From NCBI RefSeq assembly GCF_000317595.1, contig NZ_AEJC01000437.1, positions 1 to 32,108 on the forward strand: a DNA stretch of 32,108 bases. The letters are read 5' to 3'. The position numbers were made by a program, and so were the translations under genes. This DNA comes from Streptomyces ipomoeae 91-03. GTDB lineage: Bacteria; Actinomycetota; Actinomycetes; Streptomycetales; Streptomycetaceae. The notes beneath the pieces were generated by a model. That model did no database searches, had not been told where the DNA came from, and saw only the letters and a list, made by a program, of their open reading frames with translations. This document shows positions 22,489 through 29,963 of the stretch, piece after piece (the first letter of the stretch is position 1; each line of letters begins with the position of its first letter).

Positions 22489-22562
22489 ACGACGAAACGG
22501 TTGCGTTCCGACGTCGAATCCGCTTACGCTCACGTTGCGACGATACGGTCCCGTTCCGACGT
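22489..22562. promoter_or_regulatory. Two directly repeated palindromic operators for the TetR regulator
   Basis: Box 1 (22489-22514) has arms acgacgaaacg and cgttccgacgt around gttg; 9 of 11 arm positions are symmetrical. Box 2 (22537-22562) has arms gcgacgatacg and cgttccgacgt around gtcc; 7 of 11 positions are symmetrical. The two boxes are near-identical direct repeats with starts 48 nt apart. They begin 21 nt upstream of the regulator start and lie 133-206 nt upstream of the exporter start, the expected site for TetR autoregulation and possible control of tagGH-like genes. Confidence 0.78.
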
Positions 22563-22694
22563 AAGAGCAGGGCAAGAGAAGCGAACAAGAGCAGCGCAGG
22601 ACGAAGCGCGAGAAAGAAGCGCGCGAAGTAGCGAAGTAGCGCTGGAAGACACGACGTCGAAGCGGGACGCCCCCCACTACCGAAAGCAGCGGAT

Positions 22695-23633
22695 GTGAGC
22701 CAGGTCCTCCACACACCGCCCCCGACACCGGCGGCGAACCCCCCGGCCGCGCCCGCCCCCGCCGCCGAGTCCCCGGCGGAGCTGGCCGCGCGGTACGGCC
22801 TCAGCGTCAGCGGGGCGCGCCCCTCGCTGGGCCAGTACGTACGGCAGCTGTGGGCCCGACGGCACTTCATCACCGCCTTCGCCACGGCCAAACTGACCGC
22901 CCAGTACAGCCAGGCCAAGCTCGGCCAGCTCTGGCAGATCGCGAACCCGCTGCTCAACGCGGCGGTCTACTACCTCATCTTCGGCCTGCTGATGGGCACC
23001 AAGAAGGGCGTGCCGGACTACGTCCCGTTCCTCGTGACCGGCGTGTTCGTGTGGACCTTCACGCAGAGCTCGATCATGGCGGGTACCCGGGCCATATCCG
23101 GCAGCCTCGGCCTGGTCCGCGCCCTGCACTTCCCCCGGGCCTCGCTCCCCCTGTCGTACTGCCTGCAACAGCTCCAGCAGCTGCTGTTCTCCATGGCCGC
23201 GCTGGTCGTGATCCTGCTGGCCTTCGGGGTGCCGGTCGCCATGTCCTGGCTGCTGATCGTTCCGGCGCTCACGCTTCAGTTCGTGTTCAACGCCGGGGTC
23301 GCGATGGTCATGGCCCGGATCGGCGCCAAGACCCCCGACATCTCGCAGCTGATGCCGTTCGTGCTGCGTACGTGGATGTACGCGTCGGGCGTGATGTTCA
23401 GCATGGACCACATCCTCGCCGACCGCGACCTGCCGGCCTTCGTGCACCTGCTCCTGGAGTGCAACCCGGCCGCCGTCTACATCGACCTCATGCGCTTCGC
23501 GCTGATCGACAGCTTCCACGCGGGCCAACTGCCCCACCATGTCTGGGCGATCGCCGCGGGCTGGGCGCTCCTCGCGGGCGTCGGCGGGTTCATCTACTTC
23601 TGGAAGGCTGAGGAGACGTACGGCCGTGGCTGA
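22695..23633 (+). CDS. ABC-2 type polymer exporter permease (TagG/RfbD-like)
   Basis: 312 aa. Membrane subunit of an exporter that moves undecaprenyl-linked teichoic acid or polysaccharide to the outer face. After a Pro/Ala-rich cytoplasmic tail, FITAFATAKLTAQYSQAKLGQLWQIANPLLNAAVYYLIFGLLMG is a typical TagG/KpsM entry region (amphipathic helix, then first membrane segment). Five or six membrane segments follow, including PLSYCLQQLQQLLFSMAALV and IAAGWALLAGVGGFIYFW, with NPAAVYIDLMRFALI before the last. The start is GTG 22695. The stop overlaps the ATPase gene start by 8 nt. The gene is downstream of the double TetR operator. Export of the product of the GT2-TagF proteins in this window is the natural inference. 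Confidence 0.92.
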   Translation: MSQVLHTPPPTPAANPPAAPAPAAESPAELAARYGLSVSGARPSLGQYVRQLWARRHFITAFATAKLTAQYSQAKLGQLWQIANPLLNAAVYYLIFGLLMGTKKGVPDYVPFLVTGVFVWTFTQSSIMAGTRAISGSLGLVRALHFPRASLPLSYCLQQLQQLLFSMAALVVILLAFGVPVAMSWLLIVPALTLQFVFNAGVAMVMARIGAKTPDISQLMPFVLRTWMYASGVMFSMDHILADRDLPAFVHLLLECNPAAVYIDLMRFALIDSFHAGQLPHHVWAIAAGWALLAGVGGFIYFWKAEETYGRG

Positions 23634-24453
23634 CACCATCACCGCCCCCCACACGGACGACGCTCGCGCGACCGCCGCCGGGCCCGTCCCCACCGTCGTC
23701 GTCGACGGGGTCGACATCGTCTACCGCGTCAACGGCACCGGTGCCGGGCGCGGCAGCGCGACCGCCGCGCTCAACCGCATCCTCCGGCGCAAGAAGACCG
23801 AGAAGGCCGCCGGCGTACGCAAGGTGCACGCCGTGCGCAACGTCTCCTTCACCGCGTACCGCGGCGAGGCCATCGGCCTCATCGGCACCAACGGCTCCGG
23901 CAAGTCGACCCTCCTCAAGGCCGTCGCCGGGCTCCTCCCCGTCGAGAACGGCCGCATCTACACCGACGGCCAGCCCTCCCTCCTCGGCGTCAACGCCGCC
24001 CTCATAAACGACCTCACCGGCGAACGCAACGTCCACCTCGGCGGCCTCGCCATGGGCATGTCCCGCGAGCAGGTCCGTGAGCGGTACCGGGAGATCGTCG
24101 ACTTCTCCGGCATCAACGAGAAGGGGGACTTCATCACACTGCCGATGCGTACGTACTCCTCCGGGATGGCGGCGCGGCTGCGGTTCTCCATCGCCGCCGC
24201 GAAGGACCACGACGTGCTGTTGATCGACGAGGCGTTGGCCACTGGCGATGCCTCTTTCCGGAAGCGGTCGGAGGCTCGTATTCGTGAGCTGCGGAAGAAC
24301 GCGGGCACCGTGTTTCTGGTGAGCCACAACAACAAGTCGATCCGGGATACGTGTGATCGGGTGTTGTGGCTCGAGCGGGGGGAGCTCCGGATGGATGGGC
24401 CGACGGAGGATGTGATGAAGGAGTACGAGAAGTTCACCGGCGGGAAGAAGTAG
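23626..24453 (+). CDS. ABC exporter ATPase (TagH/RfbE-like)
   Basis: 275 aa from GTG 23626, overlapping the permease stop by 8 nt; GAGGAG about 11 nt upstream is the likely ribosome binding site. Nucleotide-binding motifs are complete: Walker A GTNGSGKST (residues 87-95), signature YSSGMAARL (177-185), Walker B VLLIDEALATGD with Asp 201 and Glu 202, and the H-loop in FLVSHNNKSI. The extension before Walker A (RKVHAVRNVSFTAYRGEAIG) and the GVNAALINDLTGERNVHLGG segment are typical of TagH-type ATPases that energise export of wall teichoic acids and O-antigens. It lacks the long C-terminal sugar-binding domain seen in some O-antigen ATPases. It pairs with the TagG-like permease; no further gene follows on this strand. 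Confidence 0.94.
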   Translation: MADTITAPHTDDARATAAGPVPTVVVDGVDIVYRVNGTGAGRGSATAALNRILRRKKTEKAAGVRKVHAVRNVSFTAYRGEAIGLIGTNGSGKSTLLKAVAGLLPVENGRIYTDGQPSLLGVNAALINDLTGERNVHLGGLAMGMSREQVRERYREIVDFSGINEKGDFITLPMRTYSSGMAARLRFSIAAAKDHDVLLIDEALATGDASFRKRSEARIRELRKNAGTVFLVSHNNKSIRDTCDRVLWLERGELRMDGPTEDVMKEYEKFTGGKK

Positions 24454-24494
24454 GTCCTGGCGCCTGAGAGCTCGGGGGAACTGTCGTGTCGCGG

Positions 24495-24564
24495 CTGCGG
24501 GTGGGTCGTGGTCGATCGCGCCCACGCGGCGGAGCCGCATATCAAACGCAGCCCCGCGCCCCTT
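24495..24564. repeat. Dispersed intergenic repeat copy between convergent genes
   Basis: Contains ctgcgggtggg, a ggcggagccgc hairpin and cagccccgcgcccctt, matching the copy at 9896-9964 and, more distantly, the inner arms at 4852-4912 and 5123-5180. It occupies the 117-bp gap between the exporter ATPase gene and the convergent GT4 gene and may serve as a bidirectional terminator. Confidence 0.65.
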
Positions 24565-24570
24565 GGCTCT

Positions 24571-25668
24571 TCACCTCTCCAGGAAGGTGAAGAGTCGCTC
24601 CCATCTGTCCATGATCTCCTCCGCCCCGTATCGCCGTACGTTCTCCCTCGCCCTCTCCCCCATCCGGTCCCGCAAGCCCCTGTCCGACATCAACAGGTCC
24701 AGCTTGCGGGCCAGTTCCCCCGTGTTGCCCGGATGCGCCAGCAAGCCGTCCTCGCCGTCCCGGACCATCTCGTGGACGCCCGGCGCACAGTCGAAGGCGG
24801 CGCAGGGGACGCCCATGGCCATGGCTTCCATCAAGGCCAGGGGAAAGCCCTCGCCCCTCGACGACAGGGCGAAGACCGAGGCTCCGCGCAGCGCGCCCTG
24901 GACGTCACTCGTGCGGCCCATCCAGCGCACCGAGCCGTCGATCCCCAGTGCCGTGCACTGCTTCCTCAGCAGTTCCTCGTCCTCGCCGGAGCCGTAGATC
25001 CTCAGGAGCCAGTCGGGGTGCCGGGGGGCCACCTCGGACCAGGTGTCGAGGAGCATGTCGACGCCCTTCTCGTCGCTCAGGCGGCCGATGCTGACGATCG
25101 TCTTCTCGGTGCGCGGTGACGGGGCGTCCGGCAGCCAGGGCACGGCGTTGGGGATGAACGACGTGTTGTTGAGGCCCTCGCCGATCCACAGGTCGGCGTC
25201 CTCGCGGGTGAGGACGAGCATGCGGTCCACGTCCCGGTAGTGCTTGAGGACCCGGCGGAAGCGGGAGCTGGACTTCGACGTCTCGTACGACTCGTGGCTC
25301 ATGCCGATCACCGTCAGACCGGCCGTGTCGGCGAGCTTCACCCACTCCATCGCCCACACCTGGGTCACGATCACGACCGCGCCGGGGCGCGCGGCGCGGA
25401 AGAGGCGTGTCAGGACGGTCGCCTTCTCCCGCATGCTCGCGTCCCGCGCCCGGCCGGGGCTGGGCGGCTGGCCGTCGTACAACCTGGTGGTGGGATACGG
25501 GAGTTCGCCGAGGTCGTGCGGGTCCTCGGGGGTGGTGATGCCGATGACGTGGAGGCGGTGGCCGCGCTCGGTGAGGAGGCGGGCCATGTGGTGCGACCAG
25601 CTGGTCACGCCGCCCAGCTCGTCCACGCTGTTGGAGACCAGGAAGATGTCCCGCTGTCCGCCGGTCAC
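24571..25668 (-). CDS. GT4 family glycosyltransferase
   Basis: 365 aa GT-B enzyme. GTG 25668 is chosen because GGAGG lies 5 nt before it and it overlaps the upstream stop as GTGA; an earlier in-frame GTG at 25680 would add four residues. The N-terminal acceptor domain opens with DIFLVSNSVDELGGVTSW, whose Gly-rich loop is typical of retaining GT4 transferases. The donor domain has TIVSIGRLSDEKGVDMLL, RIYGSGEDEELL and the E-x7-E motif in SRGEGFPLALMEAMAMGVP (Glu at both ends), followed by FDCAPGVHEMV. Members transfer sugars from UDP- or GDP-sugars onto lipid-linked glycans. It is the second gene of a two-gene operon with the 970-aa GT2-TagF protein and probably decorates or primes the same polymer. 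Confidence 0.92.
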   Translation of the reverse strand: MTGGQRDIFLVSNSVDELGGVTSWSHHMARLLTERGHRLHVIGITTPEDPHDLGELPYPTTRLYDGQPPSPGRARDASMREKATVLTRLFRAARPGAVVIVTQVWAMEWVKLADTAGLTVIGMSHESYETSKSSSRFRRVLKHYRDVDRMLVLTREDADLWIGEGLNNTSFIPNAVPWLPDAPSPRTEKTIVSIGRLSDEKGVDMLLDTWSEVAPRHPDWLLRIYGSGEDEELLRKQCTALGIDGSVRWMGRTSDVQGALRGASVFALSSRGEGFPLALMEAMAMGVPCAAFDCAPGVHEMVRDGEDGLLAHPGNTGELARKLDLLMSDRGLRDRMGERARENVRRYGAEEIMDRWERLFTFLER

Positions 25669-28577
25669 TTTTGCCTCCACTCGGAGAAGAACTCGTCCAC
25701 GATGCGCCGCGCCGCCGTGCCCTCGTCGTACTCGCCGAAGTCGGCCACGAAGCGTTCGCGGGCGGACGCGTACTTGACCGACTGTTCGTCCAACGTCGAC
25801 GCCGTCAGCAGGGCGTGCAGCTCGTCCTCCGTGCGTACGACCGGACCCGGGGCTCGTTCGAGGAGGTCGAAGTATGTGCCTCGGCCCTCGTGCACGTACT
25901 CCTCGTAGTCGTACGCGAAGAAGAGCATCGGGCGGTCCAGCAGGGCGTAGTCGAACATCACCGACGAGTAGTCCGTGATCAGCGCGTCGGCCAGCGCCAG
26001 GAGCGGGGTCACGTCGTGATGTGCGGACACGTCGATGACCCGGCCTCGGACGGAGGGCGGGAGGACGACGTGGTTGAGGTAGTGGGCGCGGACGAGGAGG
26101 ACGTACTCGTCGCCGAAGGTCCGCGCGAAGCGCTCCACGTCGAAGGGGAGCGTGAAACGGCGCTGTCCGTGATGCCGGAACGTGGGGGCGTACAGCAGGA
26201 CCTTCTTGTCGGCCGGGATGCCCAACTCGGCCGCCAGCGGCGGGCGTTCAGCTGCCCCTCGGGCCCGCACCAGCGCGTCGTTGCGCGGATACCCCACCCT
26301 CAGCAGCGTCTTCTCCCTCAGCCGGAAGGCCTTCGCCAGTGTGCGGACGTCGTGCTCGGAGCGGATGAGGAAGTGGTCGAAGCGGTCCAGGGTGCGCTGC
26401 TGCTCCGCCTGCCCGGCGCGGGACTTGAGCTTCCAGCCCGGTTCGTCGAACCCCATGCGCTTGAGGGCCGAGCCGTGCCAGGTCTGGAGGTAGGTCGTGC
26501 CGGGGCGCTTGGTGAGCTTGAGCGGGTAGCTCTGGTTGTCGATCCAGAACTCGGCGCGGGCCAGGGCCCGTAGATAGGGCAGGGACCAGCGGCGTACGAG
26601 GGTGGCGTCGGCGGGGAAGCCGTCCGGTCGGCCGGTGTACGACCACACCGCCTCGAAGTCGAGGCCCTGGCGGCGCATCTCCTCGTAGATCGCGCGGGGG
26701 CTGTCGCTGTACTGCCGGCCGAGGTGGCTCTCGAAGACCACCAGGCGCCGCCGCATCGGCATGCGCTGGAAAACCTCATGATAAAGGCGGATTTTGGTGT
26801 CTCCGGAGGTGGCCTTCTTGCGCAGCGCCTTCGCCTTGCGGTAGCCGCCCCTGGCCAGTCGGCCGGGGGTGCCGCGCAGGCCGCGGGTGACGAGGGCGCC
26901 CGCCTTCTTGTCGGGGACGAGACGGAAGGCGAGGTGGCCGCGGGCGGAGATGTGCGGCTCGACACGGTCGGCGACGAGGCGCGTGAGCCGGGGGCGGACC
27001 GGCAGCTCGCCGGTCACCAGGCCCGGTTCGGCGGCCGTGAGACGGCTGGTGGTGCGCTCTCCGTCGACGTCCAGGTGGAGGCGTACGTCCCACACCGCGT
27101 CCACGATGCCCAGCGGGCGGACGGCCTTCGAGATGTCGACCACGGCCTGCCAGTCGACGTACGCGCCCTCGTGCCGCACCTCCGCCACGGGGACGCGATG
27201 AGTGCCGAAGCGTACGCCGGGGCGGCGGGCGTAGAACTCCAGCTCGGCGGAGAGCCGGGCGCCGGGCGGGATGACGCCGAGGGGGTTGGTGACGCGCCCG
27301 GCGAGGCGCACGACACCCGGGCCCTCGCCCTCCCAGTAGTGCCGGGAGCGGCGGTACTCCGTCAGCTCGTTGCGCAGGAACAGCTTCGCGGGCGGGCGGG
27401 CGTGATACCCGAGTGGGGTGACGTCGAGGACCCGGCGTGCGAAGGCCCCGGCCTCTCCCCCGTCATCCAGGTGCTCGGCGCACCAGTAGATCCGTCCGTC
27501 GCGCTCGACGAGCGGGGCGGAGACCTTGTCGCGGTTGGTGAGCGTGTCCACGGCGGGCAGCAGGTTGTCCCAGTCGCTCTCGCGGAGCAGAAACGCGCAG
27601 ATGGCGTGGATCGGCTCGACCTCGTCGTACGCGGCCGGGTCGATCGACGCCAGGTACGTGCGGGCCAGAGCGGCGAACTCACAACGGTAGGCGGCGTCCC
27701 GGAAGGGCAGGTCGCGCAGGTGCAGCACCAGGTCGTGCTTGAGGAACTTGACGTCCTTCCGGAACTTCAGCTCCGGCAGGCCCCGGTCGGCGAGCAGTCG
27801 GTCGATCCGGCGATGGATCTCCATGCGGTGCGCGAAGTTGGCGATCTCGGCCCGCCGGTTGCTGATCGACTTGGCGGCGGCCTTCTCGGTGACGTTCCAG
27901 TCGTAGACCCGGTTGGGGATGAGCGTGATCCGCCGGGCGGCCGTGTACGCCTGGGCGGAGAAGAGCAGATCCTCGTAGTGGATGCCGACGGGGAACTCCA
28001 GGCCGTTCTCGACGAGAAAGTCCCGGCGGTAGCACTTGTTGGTCGACAGGGTGTCGTAGACCAGCAGGTCGGGCAGCTCGGAGATCGAGTCGAGGGTACG
28101 GGTGCGGGCGTACAGCCACGGGTACCACTTGACCTCCTTGCGTGTGCGCGTGTCCACGTGCACACGGACACAGAGGCCGGCGACCAGGTCGGCGCCGGTC
28201 GTCTCGGCCGCCTCCAGCATGTTCCGGCAGGCGTTGCGCTCCAGGACGTCATCGCTGTCGAGGAAGAGGACGTACTCGCCTCGGGTCTTCAGGACACCGT
28301 GGTTGCGGGGCGCGCCGCAGCCGCCGCTGTTCTCGGGAAGCCGGTACGCCCGCACCCGGTCCGGGTGCTCCGCGGCCAGCCGCGTGGCCACCTCGTACGA
28401 GCCGTCCGTGCTGTGGTCGTCGACGATCACGACCTCGACGCTCCGCAACGTCTGCTCCAGCACCGAGCGCACGGCCGCGGGCAGCCTGGCCTCGTCGTTG
28501 TAGACGATCACGACGACGGAGACGGCCGGCCGCCGCCCCTCGCCCTCGGACGTCGCTGGTCGCCGGTGCAGCTCCAC
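25665..28577 (-). CDS. Large GT2 / accessory / CDP-glycerol glycerophosphotransferase fusion, paralogue D
   Basis: 970 aa from GTG 28577. Residues 18-240 form a GT2 domain with VSVVVIVYND, VIVDDHSTDGS, NSGGCGAPRNHG, LFLDSDDVL and HYEDLLFSA. About 260-560 is an accessory region ending in beta-rich sequence (VWDVRLHLDVDGERTT), shared with the 530-aa GT2 encoded at 11384. About 620-960 is the Glyphos_transf domain with fully canonical TagF motifs: TWHGSALKRMG (His 701), LLVRAHYLN (second His) and TDYSSVMFDYALLDRP from residue 868. It is the best candidate here for an active teichoic-acid-type polymerase. The stop overlaps the GT4 start (GTGA), so they are co-translated. It lies convergent to the TagGH-like exporter, which probably exports its product. 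Confidence 0.93.
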   Translation of the reverse strand: MELHRRPATSEGEGRRPAVSVVVIVYNDEARLPAAVRSVLEQTLRSVEVVIVDDHSTDGSYEVATRLAAEHPDRVRAYRLPENSGGCGAPRNHGVLKTRGEYVLFLDSDDVLERNACRNMLEAAETTGADLVAGLCVRVHVDTRTRKEVKWYPWLYARTRTLDSISELPDLLVYDTLSTNKCYRRDFLVENGLEFPVGIHYEDLLFSAQAYTAARRITLIPNRVYDWNVTEKAAAKSISNRRAEIANFAHRMEIHRRIDRLLADRGLPELKFRKDVKFLKHDLVLHLRDLPFRDAAYRCEFAALARTYLASIDPAAYDEVEPIHAICAFLLRESDWDNLLPAVDTLTNRDKVSAPLVERDGRIYWCAEHLDDGGEAGAFARRVLDVTPLGYHARPPAKLFLRNELTEYRRSRHYWEGEGPGVVRLAGRVTNPLGVIPPGARLSAELEFYARRPGVRFGTHRVPVAEVRHEGAYVDWQAVVDISKAVRPLGIVDAVWDVRLHLDVDGERTTSRLTAAEPGLVTGELPVRPRLTRLVADRVEPHISARGHLAFRLVPDKKAGALVTRGLRGTPGRLARGGYRKAKALRKKATSGDTKIRLYHEVFQRMPMRRRLVVFESHLGRQYSDSPRAIYEEMRRQGLDFEAVWSYTGRPDGFPADATLVRRWSLPYLRALARAEFWIDNQSYPLKLTKRPGTTYLQTWHGSALKRMGFDEPGWKLKSRAGQAEQQRTLDRFDHFLIRSEHDVRTLAKAFRLREKTLLRVGYPRNDALVRARGAAERPPLAAELGIPADKKVLLYAPTFRHHGQRRFTLPFDVERFARTFGDEYVLLVRAHYLNHVVLPPSVRGRVIDVSAHHDVTPLLALADALITDYSSVMFDYALLDRPMLFFAYDYEEYVHEGRGTYFDLLERAPGPVVRTEDELHALLTASTLDEQSVKYASARERFVADFGEYDEGTAARRIVDEFFSEWRQK

Positions 28578-28768
28578 GTATGTTCACCCCACACATCCCG
28601 CTTCGTTCCCTCTGTAGGGCATGACGCCGTTGAGGGCCACTTGGGTAGAGGCCGATGAAGGTGCGCGGGTTGCGTCGGGGGCGGGGTGAGGCGACGCGTC
28701 GCGCGATACGCTCCCGATACCGCGGGGAGCGGTGTGGGCAGATCAGACGGGGCAGAGGGGGCCGGTCG

Positions 28769-29815
28769 ATGCGCGGAGTGGTACCTGAGGCGCTGCGGGT
28801 GACGGATCCGCGGGAGATCGCCGGGTACCCGCTGTACGCGCGGATCGGCGAGGGCGGCATGGGCACCGTCTACCTCTCCCGCAGCCGGGGCGGCCAGCCG
28901 GTCGCGCTGAAGCTGGTGCGCCCCGAGTACGCCGACAGCCCGGCCTTCCGTGAACGCTTCGCCCGCGAGGTGGCCGCCGGGCGGCGGGTCTCCGGCTACC
29001 ACCTGGTCCCGATCGTCGACCACGACGCGGAGGCCGAGCGCCCCTGGCTGGCCACCCGCTACATCCCCGGCGTCCCTCTCGACCAGGCCCTGGAGACCCA
29101 CGGCCCCCTGCCCGTACCCACGGTCCTCCAGCTCCTCGCCTGCGCCGCGCACGCGCTGGACGCCGTACACACCGCCGGCGTCATCCACCGCGACGTCAAG
29201 CCGGCCAACCTGCTCCTCGCCGCCGACGGGCCCTGGCTGCTCGACTTCGGCATCGCCAGGGCCGCGGGTGCCGCCACGCTGACGACCGCCGGCCGCCTCA
29301 TCGGGACCCCGCGCTACATGTCCCCCGAGCACGCCCTGGGCCGCAGGGTCACATCCGCGTCCGACGTCTTCGCGCTGGGCCTGATAGCCGCCGTCGCGGC
29401 CACCGGCCGCCACCCGTACGGCCAGGGCAACCCCTTGGCCATCGCGACCCGCATCGCGGCGACGGACGTGGACCCGCCCGCCCTGGAAGGCATCGGCCGC
29501 CCCCTCGTCGACGTCATCCGCCGCTGTCTCACCGCGGACCCCGCCACCCGCCCGCCGGCCGCAGCCGTCGCCGAACACGCCGCCGGCGCGGCCCGCCGAG
29601 ACGTCCGCGACTTCACGAACTGGCTCCCGGCCCCCTTCGCGACGTCGGTGGCCATCGTGGAGACCGCCTTCCGCACGCTGTCCCTGACAGAGGCCCCCAC
29701 CACCCGGGTCCCGCCCCCACTGGCCGAGGCCCCGACGGTACGCCACCTCCCGGCCACGGCCCCGATCACGGTACGGGACGAGGAGTGGCAGAGGAGGGTC
29801 CGGCGGGAGCCGTAG
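28769..29815 (+). CDS. Ser/Thr protein kinase, Hanks type, without membrane anchor
   Basis: 348 aa from ATG 28769, chosen because the frame then aligns with the neighbouring kinase (TDPREIAGYPLYARIGEGG) and AGAGGGGG lies about 9 nt upstream; in-frame ATG 28655 would add only low-complexity Arg-rich sequence. Kinase motifs: GEGGMGTVYL glycine loop (residues 27-36), Lys 48 in VALKLV, HRDVKPANLL with catalytic Asp 142, DFG at 159-161 and YMSPEHAL. The kinase domain ends near 270 and about 80 residues of Pro/Thr-rich tail follow, with no transmembrane helix or sensor domain, so the enzyme is cytoplasmic. It is a tandem paralogue of the next gene and may act with it. The divergent gap of 191 bp to the GT2-TagF gene should hold both promoters; I could not define them. 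Confidence 0.93.
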   Translation: MRGVVPEALRVTDPREIAGYPLYARIGEGGMGTVYLSRSRGGQPVALKLVRPEYADSPAFRERFAREVAAGRRVSGYHLVPIVDHDAEAERPWLATRYIPGVPLDQALETHGPLPVPTVLQLLACAAHALDAVHTAGVIHRDVKPANLLLAADGPWLLDFGIARAAGAATLTTAGRLIGTPRYMSPEHALGRRVTSASDVFALGLIAAVAATGRHPYGQGNPLAIATRIAATDVDPPALEGIGRPLVDVIRRCLTADPATRPPAAAVAEHAAGAARRDVRDFTNWLPAPFATSVAIVETAFRTLSLTEAPTTRVPPPLAEAPTVRHLPATAPITVRDEEWQRRVRREP

Positions 29816-29950
29816 GCGGCAGTTCCCAGAGAGGCCGGCCAGGTGCACCCCCGGGAACCGCAACACCCAGCCCAGCAGTCATAAGCGGCGTATAAGCTCA
29901 GTCCGCTTCAAGTGCACAACCACGGCACAGGAGTTCGGCATCGCACCGGG

Positions 29951-29963
29951 GGAGGCTCCCATT
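29951..29963 (+). promoter_or_regulatory. Ribosome binding site with AUU start codon for the second kinase
   Basis: ggagg at 29951-29955 is followed after 5 nt (ctccc) by ATT at 29961. The frame is open well upstream, yet has no ATG, GTG or TTG between there and the ATG at 30060, which lies inside the ATP-binding glycine loop. Strength and spacing of the Shine-Dalgarno element make ATT the most likely initiation codon. A gtg-to-att change or a sequencing error are alternatives. Confidence 0.65.

Noticed and set aside
28655..28768. Upstream ATG for the first kinase
   Set aside because: It would add 38 Arg-rich residues not shared with the paralogue; ATG 28769 has a better ribosome binding site and alignment.
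28578..28768. Promoters in the divergent gap between the GT2-TagF and kinase genes
   Set aside because: Both must exist, but no -35/-10 pair with acceptable spacing could be read.
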